A stretch of DNA of 64,000 bases from Bartonella sp. M0283 (GCF_016100455.1 NZ_JACFSK010000001.1:2411771-2475770), one strand, 5' to 3'; counted from the stretch's first letter, positions 8,943 through 18,129 are shown. The notes: generated by a model not told the origin, from the letters alone. Translations and numbers: made by a program.

Positions 8943-9671
8943 TTGTTTGCTGAAGACAGGAAATCGCTAGACCGATCTGGTAAAGGGCCTTCGAAAAGAC
9001 TTCGCTTGATGTTCTACGCGTTGGCAATTTTGCTGTCTTTCCCGTTTTTGCTGATGCTTCTTTATAATCTGCCATTTATCCATCCGGTTTCGACCTTGAT
9101 GCTGCGTGATCAGATTACTTTAACTCCTTATGAACGGGAGTGGCGCAGTATTGACGATATTTCTCCTCATCTCGTTTATGCAGTTGTCATGTCGGAAGAT
9201 GGTCAATTTTGTTCCCATAGCGGTGTTGATTGGAAAGAGATGAGAACTGTTATTTCTCGCGACGGTGGTCCAAACAGAGGTGCGTCGACAATTACGATGC
9301 AAATGGTGAAAAACCTGTTTTTATGGCATGACCGGTCTTACTTGAGAAAAGGTCTTGAAATTCCTTATGCGACGGTCGCCGATGCTGTTTTGTCCAAACG
9401 ACGTATTATGGAAATTTATCTCAATATTGCCGAATGGGGGCCCGGAATCTACGGAGCGGAAGCTGCTTCACAACATTTTTTCAAACGTTCGGCAAAAAAT
9501 CTCAATCCAAGGCAAGCAGCCTATCTCGCAGTCACTTTACCCAATCCGAAATTGCGTAATCCTTCCCGTCCATCCGTGAATTTGACGAGGCTTGAACGTC
9601 TGATAGAAAAACGCGTACGTCAATCGTCTGCTTATACCCAATGTTTGCGAGAAACAGGTTCAGAGCAGTAA
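8943..9671 (+). CDS. mtgA: Monofunctional peptidoglycan transglycosylase
   Basis: Inner-membrane glycosyltransferase (GT51) that polymerises lipid II into glycan strands without transpeptidase activity. One membrane helix lies at about residues 24-42. The catalytic region begins with SEDGQFCSHSGVDW (catalytic Glu about 85) and continues with RGASTITMQMVKNLFL, both signatures of the family. The 242-residue length is normal. Translation appears to start at TTG (8943): an in-frame TAA lies immediately before it and CGAGG sits 6 bases upstream; the next ATG (9009) falls inside the helix. It is divergent from the prenyltransferase gene. Confidence 0.93.
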   Translation: MFAEDRKSLDRSGKGPSKRLRLMFYALAILLSFPFLLMLLYNLPFIHPVSTLMLRDQITLTPYEREWRSIDDISPHLVYAVVMSEDGQFCSHSGVDWKEMRTVISRDGGPNRGASTITMQMVKNLFLWHDRSYLRKGLEIPYATVADAVLSKRRIMEIYLNIAEWGPGIYGAEAASQHFFKRSAKNLNPRQAAYLAVTLPNPKLRNPSRPSVNLTRLERLIEKRVRQSSAYTQCLRETGSEQ

Positions 9672-9948
9672 TGAAATTGAGTCGGTTTTGATCGGTTGGA
9701 CAATTTCGCAATAACAGCAAAAACATGCCGGCAGTTTTGGAAGATTTTAAGCAAAAAGGTGATTTTAAAATTTTTCCGCTTATAATAGGCACAATATCGA
9801 CCTATTTCATAAAAAATGCTGATTTCAGTCTGGTCAAAGTCTGATAATCAGTGTATAGGCTCGCCAAACCTTCTATAATTTTTGTCTGCCGATATAGCTT
9901 CGGGTTATGGTGGCAGATACGTTTTAAGCAAATTTGGAGTATAATTCC

Positions 9949-10128
9949 ATGGCTGTACCTAAACGAAAAACGACCCCGTCAAAGCGCGGTATGCGTCGTT
10001 CTGCCGATGCCCTCAAGGCTCCGACCTATGTTGAAGACAAGACTTCCGGCGAGCTTCGTCGCCCGCACCATATCGATCTTAAAACCGGTATGTATCGTGG
10101 TCGTCAGGTTTTGACACCGAAAGACTGA
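9949..10128 (+). CDS. rpmF: 50S ribosomal protein L32
   Basis: 59-residue ribosomal protein beginning [20 protein letters not shown], the universal L32 opening. GGAG lies 14 bases before the ATG at 9949. It lacks the zinc-binding cysteines, as do many alphaproteobacterial L32 proteins. A strong terminator follows at once. mtgA-rpmF adjacency is, as I recall, usual in this group. Confidence 0.98.
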   Translation: MAVPKRKTTPSKRGMRRSADALKAPTYVEDKTSGELRRPHHIDLKTGMYRGRQVLTPKD

Positions 10129-10147
10129 AGTCTTTTTGAATTTAAAG

Positions 10148-10177
10148 AAAAACCGGTCTATTGGCCGGTTTTTTTAT
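10148..10177 (+). terminator. Rho-independent terminator of rpmF
   Basis: Stem AAAAACCGG/CCGGTTTTT ending in a run of seven T, 20 bases after the rpmF stop. Confidence 0.92.
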
Positions 10178-11115
10178 GTCCAAATTATTCGACGAATTTT
10201 TGATGTATTTGGTGCGCCGGTTTGGTGAAAAATTTCTCGAACTTGTTTTGTGGAATTTCATTCTCCGGTTGACTTGCCATCTCGTTGATAGCATCGCCAA
10301 ACATTGCCTGTCCGGATTGGCTATAAATGGTTGCTGTCGCTTAAATCCGGTAAACAATTTCCTGTTTTCGCATCGTCTTGCTGCAATTTTGAAGAGAAGT
10401 TAATTTTGTCGATCTCGAATGTGATTTTTCTCATCAGTTTTTTTGTCTTCGCGCTTCACAATCAAAACGGTTTATCGATAAAAATTCGGAATCTATTGAT
10501 GGCTGGTTTTTATCTCGCTGGAAACAGCGGCTTAAAGAGCCGGTACGCAAACTTTGTTGGAGAAATTTTTATCTATAGCGGAAACACATTGGCAAAAACG
10601 GTTTGGTGAAAAATGCCCGTTTATAAGGAAATAGAAGGGGGAGACGCTTGAAGCTCAAGAAAGTTGTAAGCTAGAGAATAGTGAAATTTTACGAATGATC
10701 TGGTTGGCAAATTTCCGGTTTATCCTGAAGCGTTTGTTGCAAAAGAATATATTGTGCCAAAAAAGGCTATCCTTCATCACAAAAGAATATTTTCCGGCAT
10801 GAAAGGCTTATGCCTGTCGGAGCTTCAATAGTGACCCCATTATGGTTAATTGCAATGACCCCGTTTTCCGGATTATTCCTTGACCTTATTGCTATATTTT
10901 GGTTTCTCACCTAGTAAGAATACATTATCTGGTTAGAACATATCAAGAACATGGTAATGTCAGCGATTCGTCGCTGATTCGTTCCGGTACTGTTCCAAAG
11001 GTTAAGAATTATGGTTAACGTTTGGTAAATGACTAAGCTTGCTTGTCGTTTGATAAGGCGTTAAGGCGTATTTTGGCGGCTATGTCCGGCAAAATCTGAT
11101 TATTTGGAGTAGACG
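10178..11115. other. Gene-poor region between rpmF and the helicase gene
   Basis: About 940 bases with no gene I can defend. A frame from 10161 to 10403 begins inside the terminator and has no recognisable domain. A perfect 7-bp hairpin TCAGCGA-ttcg-TCGCTGA lies at 10960-10977, about 140 bases before the helicase start, and may belong to its leader. The region may hold decayed sequence and the promoter of the helicase operon. Confidence 0.5.
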
Positions 11116-14058
11116 ATGGCTAAAGCCCCTCTCATCCTTTCGGGGCGTGATGTAACAGCCGTTCTGGGGCCGACAAATACCGGCAAAACCCATTTGGCAA
11201 TCGAGCGGATGCTTGCCCATGATAGCGGAATGATCGGACTACCGTTACGACTTCTTGCACGGGAAGTTTATAACCGTATCAGCGAAAAGATCGGCCCTGA
11301 TCGGGTTTCTCTCATTACGGGGGAAGAAAAGATTATTCCTCTCGGTGCCCCTTATTCTGTTTGCACGGTGGAAGCTTTACCAAGGGAAACCAAGGCTTCT
11401 TTTGTCGCGATAGATGAAGTGCAACTTGCCGATGATCTCGCTCGCGGCCATATTTTTACCGACCGGATTTTACATTTGCGTGGCACACAGGAAACGATGT
11501 TGCTCGGTGCTTCGACGATGCAAGGCATTCTGCAAAAGCTTTTGCCCGGTCTTAATGTTGTCAGTCGGCCGCGGTTTTCGCAATTGCTCTATGCAGGCTC
11601 GAAAAAGTTGACCCGTTTGCCAAGCCGCACAGCAATTGTCGCCTTTTCTGCCGATGATGTTTATGCAATTGCCGAATTGATCAAACGTCAGCGCGGTGGG
11701 GCAGCGGTGGTCATGGGGGCGCTCTCGCCACGCACAAGAAATGCACAGGTAGCCCTTTATCAATCGGGAGACGTGGATTTTCTCGTGGCAACCGATGCAA
11801 TCGGTATGGGACTTAATCTTGATGTCGATCATGTGGCTTTTGCCCAGACAAGAAAATTCGATGGCTACCAGTTTCGCGATTTGACCGCAGCGGAAATGGC
11901 GCAAATTGCGGGACGTGCCGGCCGTCATATGCGTGACGGGACCTTTGGCGTGACCGGACGGGTTGCCGATTTGGATAAAGATCTTGTTGAACGAATCGAA
12001 TCACATCATTTTGATCCGGTCAAAGTTTTGCAGTGGCGTAGCGAAGACCTCGATTTTACAACGCTTGACAGTTTGAGAAAATCACTGGAAGCGGCAGCCC
12101 CCGTAGAAGGACTGGCCCGTGCATTACCGGCTGTGGATGCGCAAGCTCTTGATAATCTCTCGCATGATTATGATATTGCGAGACTCGCTGACAGGCCCGA
12201 GCGCGTCGCGCTGCTTTGGGACGCATGTGCACTTCCCGACTATCGCAAAATTGCACCCGCGCAACACGCGGAAATTATTGCCAACATCTATCGTGATCTT
12301 GTAAAACGCGGCAGCGTCAATGAAAACTATTTGGCCGAGCAGGTCTCCCAAGCTGATCGAGTCGATGGTAATATTGACACTTTATCGCATCGGATTGCCC
12401 AGATTAGAACCTGGACATTTGTGTCTCACAGACCCGGATGGCTTACCAATCCGCAACACTGGCAAGAAAAGACGCGGGAAATTGAAGATAGATTGTCAGA
12501 TGCGTTACATGAGAGGTTGACGAAACGATTTGTAGACCGCAGAACAAGCGTACTTATGAAGCGGCTTAGAGAGAATGTGATGATGGATGCCGAAATAGTT
12601 CAAACTGGCGATGTTCTCGTAGAGGGGCATCATGTTGGAAAACTTGATGGGTTTCGTTTTATTGCCGATGTCAATGGCGAAGGTGCCGATGCAAAAGCTC
12701 TAAGGGCTGCTGCGGATAAAATATTGGCCGGTGAATTCGAAAAAAGGGCAGATCGTTTGGCAGCTTCGGCCAATGGCGATTTTTCGGTCGGTTCGGACGG
12801 TGTGGTTCGCTGGATTGGCCAACCTTTGGCAAGCCTTGCTGCAACCGATGATATTTTGAAGCCAAGGGCGGTACTGCTCGCCGATGAACAATTGACGGGG
12901 CAGGCGCGCGAAAAAGTTGCCGAACGGGTCGATCGTTTTGTGAGCTTCCATTTTGAAACAGCATTGAAACCGCTTTTTGATCTTATCAATGCGGATGCGC
13001 TGGTTGGTATGACCCGTGGACTGGCATTCCGTCTGGTCGAACATCTGGGCGTTTTGCCGCGTCGTGACGTTGCAGAAGAAGTCAAAAGTCTTGACCAGAT
13101 TTCACGTGCAGCCTTGAGAAGACTCGGAACACGTTTTGGCGCTTTTCATATTTTTCTGCCAATGATGTTGAAGCCGGCACCGGCGCAAGCCATTACGCTT
13201 CTATGGGCATTGAAAAATCATGCGCGCGATTTGCCGGGTTATGGCGATGTTCTGCAAGTACTGGCAGCCGGCCGTACCTCGGTTGTTGTCGACCCGACTT
13301 TCGACCCGACCTTTTATCAGCTTGCCGGTTATCGGATTTTGGGGCGCCGTGCCGTACGTGTCGATATTCTGGAACGTCTCGCTGATCTCATTCGCAATGC
13401 AGTGAACTGGAAGCCCGGTAGCGGGCCGCGTCCGGACGGTGCTTATGACGGGCGTCATTTTCTGGTTACTCCGGCAATGATGTCGATACTTGGTGCAACA
13501 GCCGAGGATATGGAAGAAATTCTTAAAAGTCTGGGCTACCGTTTTGATAAAAAAGACAAGGCGGAAATTGCAGCCAAGCTTCAGGAGCTTGATGCAACAC
13601 CGGAGGAAGCAAAGCCTGCTTCAATTGTCGAACGTCCTGCCGAACCGGTAGGCGATTTTGCAACGACCCCTGCAGTTCAGGAAACTGCAACAACAGAAGA
13701 GGTCAAAACACCGGAAGCTGAGCCGGTCGGTCCTCATTTCACAAAGAAGACTACGGAAGAAGAGGAAAAACCTGTATTGCTTTGGCATTATCAGGGGCGG
13801 CATGATTACCGTCAGTCAAGGCAGAATAGCGACAAAAAGAAACGTTCCGCACAGCGCTTTGAAAAAACAGGTGACAGACCGGAAAAGTCGGGCGAATCAC
13901 GTCGTGACAAACAACGTCCGCGTAAAAATTCGTCTTTTAACAATCCGAAAGCGGATGCTTCTTACAAACAGCATAAATCAAAGTCGCAACCGAAACCGGT
14001 TGACCCTGATTCGCCTTTTGCAAAACTCGCAGCCTTGCGCGACCAATTGAAAAAATGA
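11116..14058 (+). CDS. SUV3-like DExD/H-box RNA helicase
   Basis: Superfamily 2 helicase of the SUV3/mitochondrial degradosome type, common in Alphaproteobacteria and presumably acting on RNA. Motif I GPTNTGKT is at residues 18-25 and motif II DEVQ at 99-102 (Suv3 enzymes have DEIQ/DEVQ rather than DEAD). Motif V includes TDAIGMGLNLDVDHVAF and motif VI QIAGRAGRH near 262-270. A middle region of unknown fold follows. The last ~120 residues are low-complexity, first acidic and then rich in Lys, Arg and Ser, like a nucleic-acid-binding tail. At 980 residues it has the typical alphaproteobacterial size. It overlaps the S4-domain gene by 4 bases (ATGA), so the two are coupled, which supports a role in RNA or ribosome metabolism. 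Confidence 0.9.
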   Translation: MAKAPLILSGRDVTAVLGPTNTGKTHLAIERMLAHDSGMIGLPLRLLAREVYNRISEKIGPDRVSLITGEEKIIPLGAPYSVCTVEALPRETKASFVAIDEVQLADDLARGHIFTDRILHLRGTQETMLLGASTMQGILQKLLPGLNVVSRPRFSQLLYAGSKKLTRLPSRTAIVAFSADDVYAIAELIKRQRGGAAVVMGALSPRTRNAQVALYQSGDVDFLVATDAIGMGLNLDVDHVAFAQTRKFDGYQFRDLTAAEMAQIAGRAGRHMRDGTFGVTGRVADLDKDLVERIESHHFDPVKVLQWRSEDLDFTTLDSLRKSLEAAAPVEGLARALPAVDAQALDNLSHDYDIARLADRPERVALLWDACALPDYRKIAPAQHAEIIANIYRDLVKRGSVNENYLAEQVSQADRVDGNIDTLSHRIAQIRTWTFVSHRPGWLTNPQHWQEKTREIEDRLSDALHERLTKRFVDRRTSVLMKRLRENVMMDAEIVQTGDVLVEGHHVGKLDGFRFIADVNGEGADAKALRAAADKILAGEFEKRADRLAASANGDFSVGSDGVVRWIGQPLASLAATDDILKPRAVLLADEQLTGQAREKVAERVDRFVSFHFETALKPLFDLINADALVGMTRGLAFRLVEHLGVLPRRDVAEEVKSLDQISRAALRRLGTRFGAFHIFLPMMLKPAPAQAITLLWALKNHARDLPGYGDVLQVLAAGRTSVVVDPTFDPTFYQLAGYRILGRRAVRVDILERLADLIRNAVNWKPGSGPRPDGAYDGRHFLVTPAMMSILGATAEDMEEILKSLGYRFDKKDKAEIAAKLQELDATPEEAKPASIVERPAEPVGDFATTPAVQETATTEEVKTPEAEPVGPHFTKKTTEEEEKPVLLWHYQGRHDYRQSRQNSDKKKRSAQRFEKTGDRPEKSGESRRDKQRPRKNSSFNNPKADASYKQHKSKSQPKPVDPDSPFAKLAALRDQLKK

Positions 14059-14429
14059 GCGAAGAGACCGTTTCGAGGCAGCGCTTGGACAAGTGGCTGT
14101 TTTTCTCACGGACGGTCAAAACGCGTAGCCTTGCTGCCAAACTTGTCGAGGGCAGCAAGGTCAGAGTTAATCGTGTGAAAATTGACAAGCCGAGCTATTC
14201 GATAAAAGTCGGAGACGTTCTGACTATCCGGCTCGAACGTTCGGTGGTCGTTTATAAGGTAGCAGGACTTGGCGAGCGTCGGGGGCCGGTAGCGGAAGCC
14301 CGATTGCTTTATGAAGATTTGACACCCATCGAAGTTGTAGCAGACAGACAGAATATTATTTCATCAGGTCCCCGACCGACAAAACGTGACAGAAGGCAAT
14401 TATTGCGTTTTTTAAAACAGGAAATGTGA
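14055..14429 (+). CDS. S4-domain RNA-binding protein (Hsp15/HslR-like)
   Basis: A 124-residue protein with an S4 domain in residues ~8-70. It opens RQRLDKWLFFSRTVKTRS, and a KVRVNRVKIDKPSYSIKVGD block follows, as in HslR (Hsp15). E. coli Hsp15 binds 50S subunits carrying stalled nascent chains. The C-terminal part is basic (PTKRDRRQLLRFLKQ). The start overlaps the helicase stop by 4 bases and there is no separate promoter space, so expression depends on the helicase transcript. Confidence 0.88.
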   Translation: MSEETVSRQRLDKWLFFSRTVKTRSLAAKLVEGSKVRVNRVKIDKPSYSIKVGDVLTIRLERSVVVYKVAGLGERRGPVAEARLLYEDLTPIEVVADRQNIISSGPRPTKRDRRQLLRFLKQEM

Positions 14430-14564
14430 ACAAATTGGTTCATATGCGGGGTTGAAACGATCAGACAAAAACGTTAATTCAGTGCTGTTATCGTTTCATT
14501 TCCGTTTAAAAGTGTGACAGGCTTTTGTCGGAATGCGCTTGACGTGAACACTGGAGATTGAACA

Positions 14565-14903
14565 ATGACCTATGTTGTGACCGACAATTGCATTCGCTGC
14601 AAATACACTGATTGTGTCGAGGTTTGCCCCGTTGACTGTTTCTATGAAGGGGAAAACATGCTTGTTATCCACCCTGACGAATGCATCGATTGTGGTGTCT
14701 GTGAACCGGAATGTCCGGCTGAAGCAATCAAGCCGGATACCGAGCCGGGGCTCGAAAAATGGCTGGAGCTCAACATGGAATATTCGGCAAAATGGCCGAA
14801 TATAACGGTTAAGAAAGATCAGCTTCCCGAAGCAACTGAAATGGACGGCGTTACCGGAAAACTTGAAAAATATTTCTCGCCCAAGCCTGGAAGCGGTGAT
14901 TAG
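14565..14903 (+). CDS. fdxA: Ferredoxin FdxA (7Fe type)
   Basis: A 112-residue electron carrier expected to hold one [3Fe-4S] and one [4Fe-4S] cluster. The first cysteine set lies in [17 protein letters not shown] (residues 9-25) and the second in [12 protein letters not shown]. The long C-terminal extension after the clusters is typical of FdxA from Rhizobiales. Its gene sits between the S4 protein and carD. The 135-base gap before it and the structured gap after it suggest its own transcription unit. The redox partner is not evident from this neighbourhood. Confidence 0.96.
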   Translation: MTYVVTDNCIRCKYTDCVEVCPVDCFYEGENMLVIHPDECIDCGVCEPECPAEAIKPDTEPGLEKWLELNMEYSAKWPNITVKKDQLPEATEMDGVTGKLEKYFSPKPGSGD

Positions 14904-15047
14904 GCATACAAATAGTTGAACTTGACTGCCGGATGATTGATTTCGTTGGATTTTTGTGTTAAGGTTTTGCCGTTAAGCCGATACTGAATGTCTTTGACGT
15001 TTCTTTTTCTCATCGAAAGGTGTTTTAATCAGGCATAGTTCGCGTCG

Positions 15048-15210
15048 TATCGTGGATGTTTTCATCACGTGCAGTTGAATGATGCAAGATTGGGTGGACT
15101 TATCGGAACATTTGCTTTGCAAATGTACAAAAGCTTGTTGCGCGGGATAAGTCGGAAGTAATGTTGAAAATTCGGGGATCGGATAAGGCTCCATGTTTTT
15201 GGAGCCTTCA
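15048..15210 (+). promoter_or_regulatory. Structured leader region upstream of carD
   Basis: Several inverted repeats lie close together in the fdxA-carD gap (14904-15261). They are CGTG(G)ATG/CATCACG (15049-15070), an outer pair GACTTATC/GATAAGTC (15097-15104 with 15146-15153) enclosing the perfect hairpin ACATTTGC-ttt-GCAAATGT (15108-15126), and AAGGCTCC/GGAGCCTT (15185-15208). None is followed by a T-run, so they are not simple terminators. A structured 5' leader of carD or a small RNA would fit; no function is shown. Confidence 0.45.
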
Positions 15211-15261
15211 ACCTGTGTTTGTCGGCAACAATGCCGAGCACAAATGGAGTTGGTTAAAAAT

Positions 15262-15861
15262 ATGTCATCCCCCAAGAAAAAATCCCCGGCACGGCACGGG
15301 TTCAAGGCTCAAGAATACATCGTCTATCCTGCCCACGGTGTTGGCCAGATTGTTGCTATTGAAGAACAGGAAGTTGCAGGTCTCAAGCTTGAACTGTTTG
15401 TCATCCATTTTGAAAAAGATAAAATGCATGTCAAAGTTCCGGTTGCCAAAGCTCTTTCGATTGGCATGCGCAAATTGTCCGAGACCGATTTTGTTGACCG
15501 CGCGTTGAAAGTGCTACAGGGGCGGGCACGTATCAAGCGGACAATGTGGTCTCGTCGTGCACAGGAATATGACGCAAAAATCAATTCGGGTGATTTGATT
15601 TCGATCGCCGAAGTGGTACGGGATCTTTTCCGTGCTGAAAATCAGCCTGAACAATCCTATTCGGAGCGTCAGCTTTATGAAGCAGCGCTTGATCGCATGG
15701 CTCGCGAAATTGCTGTTGTCAACAAGATTTCGGAAACAGAAGCCGTTCGCGCAATCGAAGTCAATCTTGCCAAGAGCCCGAAGCGCAGCGCTAAAAGTGA
15801 TGCTGACGGTGATGTCGATATTGATGTTGATGGAGAAGACAGCGAGAACGTGGCTGCTTGA
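15262..15861 (+). CDS. carD: CarD/CdnL family transcriptional regulator
   Basis: Global RNA-polymerase-binding regulator that stabilises promoter open complexes, notably at rRNA promoters; it is essential or growth-promoting in related bacteria. The N-terminal RNAP-interaction (Tudor-like) domain shows EYIVYPAHGVGQI followed by EEQEVAGLKLELFVIHFEKDKMHVKVP. The helical C-terminal domain includes RAQEYDAKINSGDLISIAEVVRDLFR. An acidic tail ends the protein. I use the ATG at 15262 (199 residues, MSSPKKK); earlier in-frame starts at 15193 and 15244 add residues unlike the family. It precedes rpoH, an arrangement usual in Rhizobiales as far as I know. Confidence 0.93.
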   Translation: MSSPKKKSPARHGFKAQEYIVYPAHGVGQIVAIEEQEVAGLKLELFVIHFEKDKMHVKVPVAKALSIGMRKLSETDFVDRALKVLQGRARIKRTMWSRRAQEYDAKINSGDLISIAEVVRDLFRAENQPEQSYSERQLYEAALDRMAREIAVVNKISETEAVRAIEVNLAKSPKRSAKSDADGDVDIDVDGEDSENVAA

Positions 15862-15905
15862 CCATAATTGGCGTGACAGCCAACAATATAGTCTTTGATA
15901 TTTTT

Positions 15906-15934
15906 AAAAGCCCGCTTTTAAAGCGGGCTTTTTA
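15906..15934 (+). terminator. Rho-independent terminator of carD
   Basis: Stem AAAAGCCCGCTT/AAGCGGGCTTTT with a 3-base loop and trailing T-rich sequence, 45 bases after the carD stop. Confidence 0.93.
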
Positions 15935-16050
15935 TTTTTCAATGATTTAAATTTATCAAGAAAACACGTAATAATTGCAAAAAATCTATCGAAAATTGAA
16001 TTATTTTAACTTTTAGTTGTTTTTTTATGGAACCAACTCTTTCGGCAGAC

Positions 16051-16094
16051 GTTAGCAGCCTGAAAGGAAAATAGCGTTTTGTTTTCCTGCTAAC
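16051..16094 (+). promoter_or_regulatory. Inverted repeat in the rpoH leader
   Basis: A perfect 8-base inverted repeat GTTAGCAG (16051-16058) and CTGCTAAC (16087-16094) encloses a second pairing of GAAAA with TTTTC. It ends 25 bases before the rpoH start and just before the GAGGGGGG ribosome binding site (16107-16114). It may be a protein-binding palindrome or a temperature- or ligand-sensitive RNA element; the ribosome binding site itself is not inside the stem. Confidence 0.45.
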
Positions 16095-16119
16095 ACTTTT
16101 CCTACCGAGGGGGGCAATC

Positions 16120-17031
16120 ATGTCCAACATCTCCACGTCAACGCAAGTGACGACAAATTTCAATTCGGGTAACGACAATACACTTGGTCGGAATATGATG
16201 CGTTCGGCTATGAAGGCTCCCTACCTCGAACGACAGGATGAACATATGCTCGCATTGCGCTGGAGGGATGACCAGGACAGCGTTGCCATGCATAAGATTG
16301 CCGTTTCCCATATGAGACTGGTCATTTCAATAGCGGGTAAATTCAAACATTTCAAATTACCTTTGGGGGATCTGGTGCAGGAGGGATATGTCGGGCTCCT
16401 TGAAGCAGCCGCCCGTTTTGATCCTGAACGTGAAGTGCGCTTTTCCACCTATGCGACATGGTGGATAAGGGCGTCTATTCAAGATTACATTTTGCGTAAC
16501 TGGTCAATTGTTCGCGGTGGTACAAGTTCGGCCCAAAAGGCATTGTTTTTCAATTTGCGACGTTTGCGTACCAAGCTTGCAGCCGAAGATAGAACCATGA
16601 CGAAACAGGATATCTATCGCAATATATCGGAAAAGCTCGGCGTTTCCGTTTCTGATGTCGAAACAATGGATTTCCGTTTTTCGACAACCGATAATTCATT
16701 GAGCGCTCCGATGATCGGCGATGATGAAAATTCTGGCAGCAAAATGGATTCGCTCATTGATAATCACCCGTTGCAAGACGAGCTTGTCGAGGACGAAATT
16801 GATGGACAACGCCGCTCAAAATGGCTTCATGATGCTCTTCAGATTTTGAATGAAAGAGAACTTCAAATTATCCGTCATCGACGTTTGAAGGATGAAGGCG
16901 CAACACTTGAAGCCTTGGGCGAAGAAATGGGCATTTCCAAGGAACGTGTTCGTCAGATAGAAGCAAGGGCATTGGAAAAATTGCGTAATTGCCTTCTTTC
17001 TGTTAACACTGTCGATGCTTATCAGGTTTAA
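16120..17031 (+). CDS. rpoH: RNA polymerase sigma-32 factor RpoH
   Basis: Heat-shock sigma factor directing RNA polymerase to chaperone and protease promoters. Region 2 contains GDLVQEGYVGLLEAAARF and the following RFSTYATWWIRASIQDYIL. The RpoH-specific box QKALFFNLRRLR lies around residue 140, and region 4 has the helix-turn-helix ending RVRQIEARALEKLR. The length of 303 is normal. Rhizobiales often carry two RpoH paralogues; position next to carD and fdxA suggests the rpoH2 copy, but I cannot separate them by sequence alone. The ribosome binding site is unusually G-rich (GAGGGGGG), with an inverted repeat upstream. Confidence 0.95.
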   Translation: MSNISTSTQVTTNFNSGNDNTLGRNMMRSAMKAPYLERQDEHMLALRWRDDQDSVAMHKIAVSHMRLVISIAGKFKHFKLPLGDLVQEGYVGLLEAAARFDPEREVRFSTYATWWIRASIQDYILRNWSIVRGGTSSAQKALFFNLRRLRTKLAAEDRTMTKQDIYRNISEKLGVSVSDVETMDFRFSTTDNSLSAPMIGDDENSGSKMDSLIDNHPLQDELVEDEIDGQRRSKWLHDALQILNERELQIIRHRRLKDEGATLEALGEEMGISKERVRQIEARALEKLRNCLLSVNTVDAYQV

Positions 17032-17130
17032 CTGCTAAAAGAACGCGTTTCGTCATCTCAAGGCGATCCTGCTACAACAAGGGTGAATACCTGACAGGAT
17101 CACAGGGTAGAATTGGCCAGGAGAATCGGT

Positions 17131-18081
17131 TTGTCACCGTTTGACAAAAACGCGCATATTGAACAAAAATTACTCGCATATTCTATTCTGGCAACGATAG
17201 TTCTGGCAGTTGCAGCGATCATCACGGGCATTCTTTCGGGGGCTTCATCTATTATTTTCGACGGGATGTATTCGTCGATTGATTGTCTATTCAGTATTGC
17301 TGCGCTTCTCGTTGTCCGGCTCATCGAGATTGACGTAAACCGGAGGAGCCGCAAGGCTCCCAAATTTGTCGAACGCTTTCAATACGGTTTTTGGCATCTC
17401 GAACCAATGCTGCTTGCAATTAATGGCTTATCTTTAATGATTGCCATTATTTATGCTTTGTTCGAAGCTGTTGGTAAAATTTTGAATGGCGGGAAACTTC
17501 CGCATTTCGATGCCGCTATTGGGTTTTCGATCTTTGCAGTCATCCTTTGCTTTGCAATGGCGTTTTACGAACAATATTTCAATCGTCGGATAAAGTCGGC
17601 TTTCATAACAATTGATGTAAAGAGCTGGATTGTATCGGGTGGCATAGGCTTGGCTCTTCTATGTGCTTTTACCTTTGCCAATCTGATAGAAGGTACCGGC
17701 TACGAATGGATTTTACCCTATATTGATCCGGTTATTCTGGCGCTCATCGCGCTCATCATGTTACCAATGCCGGTTAGAACTGTTTTACGCGCCATGCGCG
17801 ATATACTGATGATCACGCCGGTTGATCTTGATGAACATGTCAATAATGTTGTCGATGCCATTGTAGAAAAATATGGTTTTGTCGGTTCCCAGAATTATCT
17901 CGCCAAGGTAGGGCGGTCGACAATGATCGAGATTCATCTCATCTTGCCACATCATTATAAAATTGCCGAAGTTGAAGAGCTCGATAAAATCCGTACCGAA
18001 ATCGGCGAAAAGATAGGTCATGCGGGGCCGGATCGGTGGCTGACAGTGTCTTTTACGTCAAGTCCGCAATGGGCTTATTAA
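17131..18081 (+). CDS. Cation diffusion facilitator family transporter
   Basis: Inner-membrane divalent-metal/proton antiporter of the CDF (ZitB/FieF) family, probably exporting Zn, Fe, Co or Mn. Six hydrophobic helices are apparent, with the metal-site sequence FDGMYSSID in the second helix. A cytoplasmic C-terminal domain (DILMITPVDLDEHVNNVVDA onwards) completes it. I take TTG at 17131 as the start because AGGAGA lies 6 bases before it; an alternative TTG at 17113 gives six more residues with a poorer site. The metal preference cannot be read. It follows rpoH in the same direction, but a 99-base gap leaves operon membership open. Confidence 0.86.
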   Translation: MSPFDKNAHIEQKLLAYSILATIVLAVAAIITGILSGASSIIFDGMYSSIDCLFSIAALLVVRLIEIDVNRRSRKAPKFVERFQYGFWHLEPMLLAINGLSLMIAIIYALFEAVGKILNGGKLPHFDAAIGFSIFAVILCFAMAFYEQYFNRRIKSAFITIDVKSWIVSGGIGLALLCAFTFANLIEGTGYEWILPYIDPVILALIALIMLPMPVRTVLRAMRDILMITPVDLDEHVNNVVDAIVEKYGFVGSQNYLAKVGRSTMIEIHLILPHHYKIAEVEELDKIRTEIGEKIGHAGPDRWLTVSFTSSPQWAY

Positions 18082-18129
18082 GAGAACAGAGCTTATCAAG
18101 ATACGGATTTTTCGCGACCTCGTCGAAAT

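Noticed and set aside
10161..10403. 80-residue plus-strand frame after rpmF
   Set aside because: Starts inside the rpmF terminator, no family features, composition like non-coding sequence.
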